64,000 nucleotides of DNA from contig CAVZJU010000003.1 of assembly GCA_963775695.1 (NCBI GenBank), forward strand, positions 212,580 to 276,579. Reading direction: 5' to 3'. Below the pieces are notes generated by a model. The model made no database searches and was not told where the DNA came from. It was given only the letters and a program-made list of their open reading frames with translations. Each line of letters opens with the position of its first letter. Position 1 is the stretch's first letter. Position numbers and translations under genes: made by a program. This stretch comes from DATBLE01 sp963775695. GTDB taxonomy: Bacteria; Actinomycetota; Thermoleophilia; Gaiellales; Gaiellaceae. This document shows, in pieces, positions 15,616 through 24,158 of this stretch.

Positions 15616-16902
15616 GCGAGGTCGCCAAAGCGGGACGCAAACCAACCGGGAGCGTCGTCCTCGGGCACCGCAAGGACGGCACTCCCACCTACACGATCAG
15701 GTTCCAGGCATACGGCAAGCGCCGCACCGTGAAGCTCGGCTCAGCCGATGAGGGATGGACGCGGCAGAAGGCCGAAGAAGAACTCGCCAACGTGCTCGCG
15801 GACGTCAGGCGTGGCGTCTGGCAGCCGCCGACCCGAACGCCGGTCGCTGCCCCCATTGGGGAAATCACGTTCCGGCAGTTCGCCAGCGAGTGGTACGCGT
15901 CAAAGGAAAGCCAAGGTCTCGCACCGCGAACTCTCGAAGACCTGTACTGGGGCTTGACCAGGCACATCCTGCCCTGGTTCGAGAAGCACACTCTCAGCGA
16001 GATCACGCGGCAGGAGGTTGATCGCTTCCGCGACTACAAGGCACGTGAAGGCGTGCTCTCAGCGAACACGATCAACAATGCTGCGCATGCTGTCCGCCGT
16101 TCTGGAGACGGCCGTCGAGTACGACCATGTCTCCCTGAATGCTGCTCGTGGTCGTCGCCGTCGCCTGCCAGGCACGACTCCGCATCGTCCCTTCGTTCAG
16201 CCGGAACAACTGATGGCGCTCCTCGACGCCGCTGAGGAATACCACGCCGGTCGTGGCCGGCCCCTAGTCGCTGTGCTGGCCGGTGCCGGTCTACGCATTG
16301 AGGAAGCTCTCTCGCTTCAGCGGCAGCACGTCGATCTCGCCCGTGGGCACCTGACCGTCACGAAATCGAAGACGGAGGCAGGCGTACGAGTGGTGGACCT
16401 CACTCCGGCGCTTCGGGAGGAACTTGCTCTCTGGCTGGATCGCTCCCCCCACAAGCAGCCCACCGATCTGGTGTTCCCGACTCAGCGTGGCCACCGAGAC
16501 ACGCGGCAGAACGTGCGCACTCGGCTGCTGGTGAAGGCGATCAACAAGGCCAACGAGAAGCTGGTGGCGGCCGGGATCCCGCCGATCCCAAGGATCTCAC
16601 CACACGGGCTGAGGCGCACCTACGCGTCGCTGCGTTGTGTGTGCGGCGACGATCCGGTGTACGTCGCTAGCCAGCTCGGTCACACCGATCCGACGTTCAC
16701 CCTGCGGGTGTACGCGCAGGCGGTGCGCCACCGCTCGAAGCTCACTCCAGCGGAGCGGGACGCATTCGACCGCGCCGTTGATTGGGCGCATTTGGGCGCA
16801 GAACCCGCCTTCGGCGAGGTTGACCGCGTCTTGCTGGCAGCACCCACGGCGAGAGAATCGCCTGATTTGCAGGCGGTTCTCCTGCCTCGCACCGGCCCCT
16901 GA
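15612..16902 (+). pseudogene. tyrosine recombinase/phage integrase, single frameshift
   Basis: The first frame from ATG 15612 holds an AP2-like arm domain (DGTPTYTIRFQAYGKRRTVK) and the SAM-like core-binding domain (ITFRQFASEWYASKESQGLA to DYKAREGVLSANTINN). Homology then moves to the +1 frame at about 16078 (LRMLSAVLETAVEYDHVSLN) and runs to 16902. The catalytic domain is complete: Arg in GAGLRIEEAL, Lys in TKSKTEAG, HGLRRTYASL (HxxR), LGHTDPTFTLRVYAQ (His and Tyr). Total length would be about 430 aa. Either 2 bases are missing or 1 is extra around AACAATGCTGCG. An ATG at 16078 could in principle start the catalytic half alone. Confidence 0.85.
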
Positions 16903-16909
16903 AAAGGCC

Positions 16910-16940
16910 GAGAGCCCCGGCTGCGGCCCCCGGGGCTCTC
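16910..16940 (+). terminator. terminator hairpin after integrase
   Basis: GAGAGCCCCGG (16910-16920) pairs perfectly with CCGGGGCTCTC (16930-16940) around a 9-nt loop and is followed by TTCTGT, 8 bp past the integrase stop. It is a strong intrinsic terminator candidate. Confidence 0.75.
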
Positions 16941-16994
16941 TTCTGTACAGACCTTCGCAGACAGGCGCCCTGGGTGATTCCTGCGGCGGACGCT

Positions 16995-17011
16995 GTCGAA
17001 GTGGCTTCGAC
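16995..17011. promoter_or_regulatory. 7-bp-arm palindrome upstream of HTH-TPR regulator
   Basis: GTCGAAG (16995-17001), TGG, CTTCGAC (17005-17011) is a perfect inverted repeat about 80 bp before the regulator start. A TAGGCT at 17063-17068 could be its -10 element. The palindrome may be an autoregulatory site; position is the only support. Confidence 0.35.
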
Positions 17012-17089
17012 TATAGAAGCCATGTCCTGTTCTGTCAAGTAGGCGGGTGAAGCGATCTGCGCTAGGCTTACTTCACCAAGGAGAGAGGC

Positions 17090-18433
17090 ATGACCAGGGC
17101 GATTCGAGGCGAACATCTGCGGACGGCGAGCGGAAACGGTGAAGTCGGGCAGCGACTCCGTTCCCTGCGCGTCGCTGCCGGCCTGACCCAGAGCCAGCTC
17201 GCCCGCGGCCGCTTCTCGAAGGAGTACGTCAGCCAGATCGAGCGCGGGAAGACGCGGCCGAACGTGGAGACGCTCGAGTGGCTGGCCGCTCAGCTCGACG
17301 TCGAGCCGGCCTACCTGCTCGGCGGCGTCAGCGCCGAGGACCGCGGACGTGTGGAGGCGGCGTTGTCCCGGGCCGAGGCGCTCTCCGAGCAGGGCGAGCA
17401 CACGGCCGCGACCCAGGCATTCGCGAACGGCCGCCAGGCGGTCGCCGAGACGGGCGCGGCCGACCTCGAGCTGCGCTCCCTGCTCGGCGAGACCTGGGCG
17501 CTCGCGCAGTCCGGCTCGGTGCGGGAGGCGCTCGGCATGCTCGAGCATGCCCGCGACCTGGCCGAAAGCCCGGCGTGCTCCGACGTCGACCGGGCGGCAG
17601 TCCTGTTCCGTTTCGGCGTGTGCCGCTACCACCTGTCCAGCATCTCGACGGCGGTCTCCCTGCTCAGCTCGGCGCTCGAGCTCGCCGACCGCTCGGGCCT
17701 TCCCTGCGACCTCCTGCGGGGCGACATCCTCGACTGGCGTTCCCGCTGCTACCGCCGGCAGCGCGACTGGCAGGCCGCTCGGGAGGACGTCGAGCGCGCG
17801 CTCGAGCTGGCGGAGGCCGGCCGCGACCGACGCTCGACCGCCCAGGCGTACTTCCAGGCCTCGCTCGTGGCCGAGCGGGAGGGGCACTGGCTGCTCGCCA
17901 GGACCTATGCGGAGCGGGCGCGCGGGTACTACGAGGAGCTCGAGGACCGGGCCAATGTCGGCCGTCTCCTGAACAACCTCGGCGGCCTGAACTTCACGCT
18001 CGGCAACCCCGAGCGGGCGGTCGAGCTGCTCAGGAGCGCGCACGAGGTCGCGCTCGAGTCCGGCGACGAGCCGGAGGCCGGGCTCGCGATGTGCTCACTG
18101 GCGCAGGTTCATCTCGACGTGTCCGAGCCGGGCTTGGCGGAGGGCGAAGCGTGGAAGGCGCTCGAGCTCTTCGGTGACCGGCCGGACTACTTGCAGGGAA
18201 TCGGCACCGCGCAGCTCGTGCTGGGCCGCGCGCTGCTCGAGCAGGATCGTCTGAACGAGGCTGGAGAAATGCTTGTCGCTGCCGATAAGAGCTTCGAGCA
18301 GTTGTCCTCGGTCAGCCACCGGGCTGCGGCCTGGGTCGCGCAAGGCGATCTCGCACAGAAGCGCAATGCAGATCGTGAGGCGGCCCGCCTGTACCGGCGG
18401 GCAGCCGAGGCACTGCAGGATTTCCGCTTCTAG
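17090..18433 (+). CDS. XRE-type HTH regulator with TPR repeats
   Basis: The 447-aa protein has an N-terminal Cro/CI HTH (about residues 18-75: VGQRLRSLRVAAGLTQSQLA ... EYVSQIERGKTRPNVETLEW) followed by about nine helical TPR-like repeats, e.g. AQAYFQASLVAEREGHWLLA and RLLNNLGGLNFTLGNPERAV. This is the architecture of quorum/peptide- or ligand-responsive regulators, in which the TPR superhelix binds an effector. AAGGAG six bases before ATG sets the start. It stands immediately downstream of the integrase terminator, so it may be part of, or next to, a former integrated element. No target is evident. Confidence 0.85.
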   Translation: MTRAIRGEHLRTASGNGEVGQRLRSLRVAAGLTQSQLARGRFSKEYVSQIERGKTRPNVETLEWLAAQLDVEPAYLLGGVSAEDRGRVEAALSRAEALSEQGEHTAATQAFANGRQAVAETGAADLELRSLLGETWALAQSGSVREALGMLEHARDLAESPACSDVDRAAVLFRFGVCRYHLSSISTAVSLLSSALELADRSGLPCDLLRGDILDWRSRCYRRQRDWQAAREDVERALELAEAGRDRRSTAQAYFQASLVAEREGHWLLARTYAERARGYYEELEDRANVGRLLNNLGGLNFTLGNPERAVELLRSAHEVALESGDEPEAGLAMCSLAQVHLDVSEPGLAEGEAWKALELFGDRPDYLQGIGTAQLVLGRALLEQDRLNEAGEMLVAADKSFEQLSSVSHRAAAWVAQGDLAQKRNADREAARLYRRAAEALQDFRF

Positions 18434-18530
18434 CCGAAAGGAGACATAGGCGTGCTGGTCAAGGCCTATTCCGACGGCCCTCGTTAGTTCGAGCCACCGG
18501 CTGCGGCCGGCCGGGATCTAGACTCGAGGC

Positions 18531-19442
18531 GTGCGGCACGCGCGCCTCCTCGTCGTGCTGGCCGCAGCGCTGGGTGTCGCGGGCTGCGGGCGCAGCACAA
18601 ACGTCAATGGCAGCGCCGAGCCGGGAACGCTGGGCGCCGAGCTCGCGCGGACCGGCCCCGACATCGCGCTGATCCAGGGCACGTCCGACTATGCGGTCGG
18701 TCCCGTCCGGGTGACCTTCCTCGTGATCGACTCGAAGTCGAAATCGATCGAGCGGCCGCACGCCCGTGTCTGGGTCGGGCCCTCGCTCGACGCGCCGCCG
18801 ACCACCTCGACCGAGGCGGTGCTCGAGCCGATCGGCATTCCCGGGAAGTCCGAGTCGGCGACCGGCGACGTCACCCGGATCTACGTCGCCCGCTTCAGCT
18901 TGTCCAAGCCGGGCAAGTACACGCTCGTCGCCCAGCCGGACGGGGCGAAGATCCAGGGGATCGCCACCCTCGACGTGCGACGGCGCCCGCAGGCGCCCGC
19001 GGTCGGCGACCGGGCGATCCCGTCGCGGACGCCGACGCTCGCCTCCGCACACGGCGACGTCGCCTCGCTGACGACGGCCAACCCGCCCGACAGGTCGCTG
19101 CTCCGGTACTCGGTCGGTGAATCGGTGAAGGCCCACGCGCCGTTCGTGCTCGTGTTCGCGACCCCGAAGTTCTGCAGCTCGCGAACCTGTGGGCCGGTGG
19201 TCGACGTCGCCCAGGCCGTCCAGCTCCGTTTCGCCGGCAGCGGCGTCCGGTTCATCCACGTCGAGGTCTACACCGACAACAACCCCGCGCAGGGCTTCAA
19301 CCGTTGGTTCCGGGAGTGGCGGCTGCCGAGCGAGCCGTGGGTCTTCCTGGTCGGCCGCGACGGGCGGATCAGGGCCCGTTTCGAAGGCTCGGTGTCGGCC
19401 GCCGAGCTGAGCGCGGCGGTTCAGCGCTTGCTCAGCGCCTGA
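18531..19442 (+). CDS. lipoprotein with C-terminal thioredoxin-like domain
   Basis: The 303-aa protein has a lipoprotein signal (basic MRHAR, hydrophobic LLVVLAAALGVAG, lipobox Cys at about residue 19). Residues 35-150 form a beta-rich domain (VGPVRVTFLVIDSKSKSIER, VYVGP-like strands); residues 185-303 resemble a thioredoxin fold with VFATPKFCSSRTCGPV in the active-site position, i.e. two cysteines spaced by four residues instead of the usual CxxC. It ends with VFLVGRDGRIRARFEGSVS, typical of thioredoxin-like proteins. Anchored outside the membrane, it may act in envelope redox or metal handling. It precedes selD by 87 bp. Confidence 0.75.
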   Translation: MRHARLLVVLAAALGVAGCGRSTNVNGSAEPGTLGAELARTGPDIALIQGTSDYAVGPVRVTFLVIDSKSKSIERPHARVWVGPSLDAPPTTSTEAVLEPIGIPGKSESATGDVTRIYVARFSLSKPGKYTLVAQPDGAKIQGIATLDVRRRPQAPAVGDRAIPSRTPTLASAHGDVASLTTANPPDRSLLRYSVGESVKAHAPFVLVFATPKFCSSRTCGPVVDVAQAVQLRFAGSGVRFIHVEVYTDNNPAQGFNRWFREWRLPSEPWVFLVGRDGRIRARFEGSVSAAELSAAVQRLLSA

Positions 19443-19529
19443 CCCCGAAGGGGTCTGATCCCGCAGACGGATACGGGCCTCGCCTCTGCAGGGGCTGCCG
19501 CGACTGGGGACAGTCCCTACCATCCAGGC

Positions 19530-20555
19530 ATGGCCGTGAAGCTCACCGAGCTCGTCACCTCGGGCGGCTGCGCGGCCAAGTACCCCGCCGCCCGGCTCCA
19601 GGAGCTGCTCACCGGACTCGTCCCCGCGGAGGCGGAGGATCTGCTCGTCGGGCTCTCTCCGGCCGACGACGCTGCCGTCTACCGGCTCGACGACAGCACG
19701 GCGCTCGTCTTCACGCTCGACTTCTTCCCGCCGCTCGTCGACGACCCTCGTGACTTCGGGACGATCGCAGCGACGAACGCCCTCAACGACGTCTTCGCGA
19801 TGGGTGGACGCCCGCTGCTGGCCCTGTCGATCGCCGAGTTCCCCGAGGAGCTGCCGCAGGAGACGGTGGCGGCGATCCTCGAGGCCGCCGACCAGCAGGT
19901 GCGCGAGGCGGGCGCGATCCTGGCCGGCGGGCATACGATTCGCGACCGGGAGCCGAAGTACGGGCTGGCGGTCGTGGGGACGGTGCACCCCGATGGCATC
20001 TGGCCGAAGTCCGGCGCCCGCCCCGGTGACGCGCTGCTCCTGACGAAGCCGCTCGGCACGGGGCTCGTCCTGCACGGGGCCGGGCGTGGGCTTGCCGGCG
20101 ACGAGGACGTGCGCTCCGCCGTCGGGTGGATGACCACGCTGAACCGTGACTGGGCCGACGTCCTGCGCGCGTTCCGGCCGAACGCGGTCACCGACGTCAC
20201 CGGCTTCGGACTGCTCGGCCACGCGTACGAGACGGCAGAACGCAGCGGCGTGCGGCTGGCGCTGGAGTCGGACCGGTGGCCGGTCCTCGACGGCGCTCTC
20301 GGGGTCGCCCGCGCCGGGGAGAGGACGGGCGGCGACCGGCGCAACCGCGACTTCGCCGCCGCGCACGTGACCGTGGCCGGCGGCGTCGACGAGGGGGCCG
20401 TTGCGCTGGGCTGGGATCCCCAGACTGCCGGCGGGCTGCTCGTCTCGCTCCCCGCGGATCGCGCTCCTGCTCTGCAGGCGGAGTGGGAGGCGCGTGGCCT
20501 CTTCGGACGCCGGATCGGGCGCGTCGAAGCAGGCTCCGGCGTCCACGTCGACTGA
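19530..20555 (+). CDS. selD: selenide, water dikinase (selenophosphate synthetase)
   Basis: SelD makes selenophosphate from selenide and ATP, the selenium donor for selenocysteine and selenouridine. The 341-aa product shows the catalytic loop TSGGCAAKYP, with Cys (codon TGC) in the position that is Cys or Sec in this family, then VYRLDDSTALVFTLDFFPP, ATNALNDVFAMGG, ILAGGHTIRDREPKYG, TDVTGFGLLGH and DPQTAGGLLVSLP. All major ATP- and metal-binding motifs are present. No selA, selB, tRNA-Sec or ybbB/mnmH is in the window, so the downstream selenium use cannot be told from here. Confidence 0.95.
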   Translation: MAVKLTELVTSGGCAAKYPAARLQELLTGLVPAEAEDLLVGLSPADDAAVYRLDDSTALVFTLDFFPPLVDDPRDFGTIAATNALNDVFAMGGRPLLALSIAEFPEELPQETVAAILEAADQQVREAGAILAGGHTIRDREPKYGLAVVGTVHPDGIWPKSGARPGDALLLTKPLGTGLVLHGAGRGLAGDEDVRSAVGWMTTLNRDWADVLRAFRPNAVTDVTGFGLLGHAYETAERSGVRLALESDRWPVLDGALGVARAGERTGGDRRNRDFAAAHVTVAGGVDEGAVALGWDPQTAGGLLVSLPADRAPALQAEWEARGLFGRRIGRVEAGSGVHVD

Positions 20556-20575
20556 CGCGGACTACACTCGGGCAC

Positions 20576-21508
20576 GTGCACGTCGAGACCACGCGCCTCT
20601 CCCGGCTGCGCGCACTCGAGCTCTCTCCCGCCGCCTTCCGGCGCATCGCGATCCTGTCTGTCGCGGCGTTGTGGCTGATCGTCTCGACCGGAGCCGTCGT
20701 CCGCCTGACGAGCTCCGGGCTGGGCTGCGAGCACTGGCCCGGGTGCCAGCCGGGCCAGCCGTTCCCGGAGAAGGGCTACCACTCGTACATCGAGTTCGGG
20801 AACCGGATGGTCGCGAGCGTGACGATCGTCCTGACGCTCGCGCTCGCGGTCGGCGCCTGGTTGACGCGCGCGCTGCCGCGCTGGGCGCGCTGGGTGGCGG
20901 TGGCCACGTTCCTCGGCACGGCGGCACAGGCGCCGCTGGGTGCCATCACCGTCTACGCACATCTCCATCCGGCGCTGGTCATCCCGCACCTCCTGCTCTC
21001 GGTCGCAGTGCTCGGCGCCGCCGTCGTCGTAGGGGTCGAGGCATCGGCCCTCGACCGGGGCCACGCCCCGCCGCTCGACCACGAGCCGCGGCTCGCGGGC
21101 GTGGGCGTGGCGATCGCCTGCTTCGCGCTGCTCGCGTCCGGGACGATCGCGACCGCTGCAGGGCCACACTCGGGCGGAAAGGACGTCTACCGTCTCTGGC
21201 GGCTGCACCCGGCGCTCCTGCTGCACGGCGCTGCGGTCGCCGTCCTCGGCTGCAGTTTGATGTTCCTGATCGGCTACCTGCTCGCCCGACGCTCGACGAT
21301 CGGCGGGCGCTACGCGGTCGGCGCCGTCGGGCTCGCCGCGCTCGTGCTCGTGCAGATGGCCCTCGGCGACATCCAGTACCGCACGCATCTTCCCTGGGGG
21401 CTCGTGCTCGTCCACGTCGCGGTTGCGGCGACGGTGTGGGCGGCGACGGTCGCCTTCGTGACGCTCATGTGGCGCCCCGTTGCCGCCGTGCGTTCCGGTT
21501 CGACGTAG
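20576..21508 (+). CDS. ctaA: heme A synthase, COX15/CtaA family
   Basis: CtaA oxidises heme O to heme A for aa3-type cytochrome oxidase. The 310-aa protein has eight predicted helices in two similar four-helix halves. Helix 1 is followed by VRLTSSGLGCEHWPGCQPG, with the loop cysteine pair of the family; conserved histidines occur in AHLHPALVIPHLL, RLHPALLLHGAAV and LVLVHVAVA, and Glu in YIEFGNRMVAS. GTG 20576 is chosen because it lies 20 bp past the selD stop and starts just before helix 1. No other oxidase gene is adjacent. Confidence 0.93.
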   Translation: MHVETTRLSRLRALELSPAAFRRIAILSVAALWLIVSTGAVVRLTSSGLGCEHWPGCQPGQPFPEKGYHSYIEFGNRMVASVTIVLTLALAVGAWLTRALPRWARWVAVATFLGTAAQAPLGAITVYAHLHPALVIPHLLLSVAVLGAAVVVGVEASALDRGHAPPLDHEPRLAGVGVAIACFALLASGTIATAAGPHSGGKDVYRLWRLHPALLLHGAAVAVLGCSLMFLIGYLLARRSTIGGRYAVGAVGLAALVLVQMALGDIQYRTHLPWGLVLVHVAVAATVWAATVAFVTLMWRPVAAVRSGST

Positions 21509-21517
21509 ACTGGCTCG

Positions 21518-22399
21518 ATGGCCGAGCTCCACGTGGCCCGCCGTCCCACACTCGAGCGGCCGGTTCTCGTCGCCGCATTCCGCGGCTGGAACGACGGAGG
21601 CCAGGGCGCCTCGCTGGCCGCCGGCTACCTGGCGAAGGCATGGGACGCACGGAGGTTCGCCGAGATCGATCCGGAAGGGTTCTTCGACTTCCAGACGACC
21701 CGGCCCCAGGTACGGCTCGAGGAGGGTTTCACGCGGAGGATCGACTGGCCGGAGACGGTCTTCTACCACGCTCGGCCCGAGGGGTTGGGGCGCGACGCCG
21801 TCCTCCTGCTCGGCATCGAGCCGAACCTCCGCTGGCGGACGTTCTCCGGGCTGATCGTCGACTTCGCCAAGGAGCTCCAGGTCGAGTTGATGGTCACGCT
21901 CGGCGCGTTGCTCGCCGACGTGCCGCACACCCGCGACGCGCCCGTCACCGGCAGCGCGACCGACCCGGCCCTCATCGAGGAACTCGGCCTCCAGGCCTCG
22001 CGCTACGAGGGCCCGACCGGCATCGTCGGCGTCGTCCACGACGCCTGCAAGCGCGCGAACATCCCGTCGGCGAGCCTCTGGGCCGCGGTTCCCCACTACG
22101 TCTCGCTGGCGCCGAGCCCGAAGGCGGCCGCTGCGCTGTGCGGCCGGCTCGCCGACCTACTCGATGCCGAGATCGACACCACCGAGCTCGACGAGGCGGC
22201 CGAGGCCTACGTCCGCCAGGTCAGCGAGGCGATCGCGACCGACGAGGAGACGGCCGCCTACGTCGAGGAGCTCGAGCGGCGTGCGGACGAGATCGACGAG
22301 TCGGACATCCCCTCGGGCGAGTCGCTGGCGGCGGAGCTCTCCCGCTTCCTGCGCGAGCGCGACGAGCAGGGCGACGGCCCGGCCGCGACCGAGCAGTAG
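21518..22399 (+). CDS. PAC2-family protein
   Basis: The 293-aa protein opens with RPTLERPVLVAAFRGWNDGG, the signature of the PAC2 (proteasome assembly chaperone 2-like) family found in archaea and actinobacteria, and continues with VLLLGIEPNLRWRTF and MVTLGALLADVPHTR. The C-terminal 70 residues are acidic and helical (EETAAYVEELERRADEIDES). Actinobacterial members are not biochemically well defined; a link to proteasome assembly is suggested by family only. It follows ctaA by 9 bp, so probably one transcript. Confidence 0.88.
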   Translation: MAELHVARRPTLERPVLVAAFRGWNDGGQGASLAAGYLAKAWDARRFAEIDPEGFFDFQTTRPQVRLEEGFTRRIDWPETVFYHARPEGLGRDAVLLLGIEPNLRWRTFSGLIVDFAKELQVELMVTLGALLADVPHTRDAPVTGSATDPALIEELGLQASRYEGPTGIVGVVHDACKRANIPSASLWAAVPHYVSLAPSPKAAAALCGRLADLLDAEIDTTELDEAAEAYVRQVSEAIATDEETAAYVEELERRADEIDESDIPSGESLAAELSRFLRERDEQGDGPAATEQ

Positions 22400-22510
22400 G
22401 CGTTTTCCGCCGCCGCGACCGACATGGCGGGCGCGGCCCGCTGCGGCGTGTTTCGCCGGCGTGTTTCGCGGGTGATGCGAGCGCAGCGAGCGAAACGAGG
22501 AGGGGCTCGT

Positions 22511-22529
22511 GGGGGAACGTAGTTCCCCC
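22511..22529 (-). terminator. GGGGGAAC/GTTCCCCC hairpin after dipZ (dispersed family, copy 1)
   Basis: GGGGGAAC (22511-22518), loop GTA, GTTCCCCC (22522-22529) lies 6 bp past the dipZ stop codon (minus strand). Read in the dipZ direction it is followed by CCCCTCC and then TTTCGCTCGCTGCGCTCGC. Similar structures end the AlkA gene and btpA. PAC2 on the plus strand ends 111 bp away, so it may serve both. Confidence 0.65.
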
Positions 22530-22535
22530 ATGTGA

Positions 22536-24152
22536 CTAGCCGAAGGTGAAAGCGTAGGCCGAGACGCCGGGTGAGAACCGAAGCTCGAGCACGGCCTCGT
22601 CGATCGAGCCTCGGTCGACCAGGGTGTACAGGCGGTCCGAGGTGACGCGCACGACCCCGTGGGGCTTGCCGTCGACGAGCACCTGCACCGTTCCGTGGCC
22701 GCCGAGGACGAGGTAGACCTTGCGCGCGTAGTAGCGGAGCTGCAGGCGCGCGTCCTTCCCGGCCACGATCCGCTGGGCCCGCACCGTCCAGCGTCCGCCG
22801 TAGGCGAAGTCGTCCTTGCCAAGCGCCGGCGGGAACGTGTACGCCGCCTCCTTGTCCGGGTAGAGCTTCGAGCCGGTGAAGCGGTCGATCCGGTCGTACC
22901 CGAGGTACGTTTCCGGCGTCAGCTGGCCTGCGGGAGTCAGGTCACGGAGCCGGTCCGAGGCGGGCGAGGCCGGCTTCTCGCCGAGCAGGCTGCGGATGTT
23001 CTCCTCCGTTACGGAGTAGTTTCCCTCGCCGAAGTGGGCGTAGCGCACCTCGCCGTTCCGGTCGATCAGGTACTTCGCCGGCCAGTACTGGTTGCCGTAC
23101 GCGTTCCAGGTGCCGTACCCGTTGTCGAGAGCGACCGGGTAGCGGACGCCGAGCCGCATCACGGCGGCGCGCACGTTCGACGGAACGTGCTCGAACGCGA
23201 ACTCGGGCGTGTGGACGCCGACGACCACGAGCCCTTCCTTCCGGTACATGCGGTACCAGGCCTCGACGTGCGGGAGGGTGCGCAGGCAGTTGATGCACGA
23301 GTACGTCCAGAAGTCGACCAGGACGACCTTGCCGCGCAGCTCCTGCATGGTCAGAGGCTTGCTGTTCAGCCAGCCGTCGATGCCGGCGAAGTTCGGAGCG
23401 GGTCCGTAATCGGGGAGCGCGGACGAAGCCGTCGCGGCAGGGGCGCGATCGACGACGTTGACGCCGCGCTTGAACGAGCCCTTCCCGAGGTCGCTCAGCA
23501 GCGAAGACGTCGGGAACGACACCTTCGCCAGGTCCTCGTCGACGTTGAAGAGGAGCACGACGGCCAGTGCCGCGACGATTGCGCCGAAGGCGATCCGGAA
23601 GCGCTGCATCCCGGAGCGCAACCGCTGGCTGGCGGCCCGTCCGCCGAGCGCGATCGCGAGCAGGACGACCGAGAAGCCGAGCGTGTAGGCGGCCGCGACG
23701 AGGAACGCCTTCAGACCGAAGTCGCCGGACGCAGCGGAGGCGGTGACGTACGCGAGCGCAACGCCCGCGCACGGGACGAAGACGAAGCCCAGCGCGCAGC
23801 CGAGCACGAAGCCGCCGCCGAGGTCGCCGGCCGGGCGCCGGGAGAGGCGGGTCAACGGACGCTCGATCCACTCGCCCACCTTGGGGACGATCAGCACGAT
23901 CGCAATCACGAACAGGAGCGCGATCGAGACGTTGCGCAGCAGATCCTTCGGCAGGCCGAGCCGGTCGAGAATCCAGGTCGCGAAGAGAATCGAGACGAGG
24001 AAGGAGAGCGCGAGGCCGGCGATGATCGCGAACGGGCGGCGCCTGTTCTCGCCGATGCCTCCTGCCAACACGATCGGCAGCACGGGCAGGACACACGGCG
24101 AAACAGCCGTGATCAGTCCCGCCACGAACGCGAAGACGATCGCGAGGACCAT
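22536..24152 (-). CDS. dipZ: DipZ-type protein: CcdA membrane domain + thioredoxin-like + C-terminal jelly-roll domain
   Basis: The 538-aa protein has a CcdA-like thiol-disulfide carrier domain of six helices (1-220; paired cysteines in VSPCVLPVLP and FVPCAGVALAY), an exported thioredoxin-like domain (about 265-390) with the active site WTYSCINCLRTLPH, and a C-terminal beta domain (about 410-538, e.g. GGRWTVRAQRIVAGKDARLQ). This matches mycobacterial DipZ. It should carry reducing equivalents across the membrane for extracytoplasmic thiol chemistry, such as cytochrome c maturation. It lies 6 bp after the helicase stop, so the two are co-transcribed. Confidence 0.92.
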   Translation of the reverse strand: MVLAIVFAFVAGLITAVSPCVLPVLPIVLAGGIGENRRRPFAIIAGLALSFLVSILFATWILDRLGLPKDLLRNVSIALLFVIAIVLIVPKVGEWIERPLTRLSRRPAGDLGGGFVLGCALGFVFVPCAGVALAYVTASAASGDFGLKAFLVAAAYTLGFSVVLLAIALGGRAASQRLRSGMQRFRIAFGAIVAALAVVLLFNVDEDLAKVSFPTSSLLSDLGKGSFKRGVNVVDRAPAATASSALPDYGPAPNFAGIDGWLNSKPLTMQELRGKVVLVDFWTYSCINCLRTLPHVEAWYRMYRKEGLVVVGVHTPEFAFEHVPSNVRAAVMRLGVRYPVALDNGYGTWNAYGNQYWPAKYLIDRNGEVRYAHFGEGNYSVTEENIRSLLGEKPASPASDRLRDLTPAGQLTPETYLGYDRIDRFTGSKLYPDKEAAYTFPPALGKDDFAYGGRWTVRAQRIVAGKDARLQLRYYARKVYLVLGGHGTVQVLVDGKPHGVVRVTSDRLYTLVDRGSIDEAVLELRFSPGVSAYAFTFG

Positions 24153-24158
24153 CGCTGG

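Noticed and set aside
16060..16095. Programmed ribosomal frameshift in the integrase
   Set aside because: No slippery heptamer or following stem was seen at the junction; programmed shifting is known for some transposases but not typical for tyrosine integrases.
16742..18043. Long minus-strand frame opposite the HTH-TPR gene
   Set aside because: Low-complexity Arg/Ala/Glu product lying wholly over a gene with clear domains; antisense artefact.
19679..22096. Very long open frame on the minus strand across selD, ctaA and PAC2
   Set aside because: It is the complement of three strongly recognised genes; its translation is Arg/Asp/Glu/Pro-rich with no motifs, as expected from antisense frames in GC-rich DNA.
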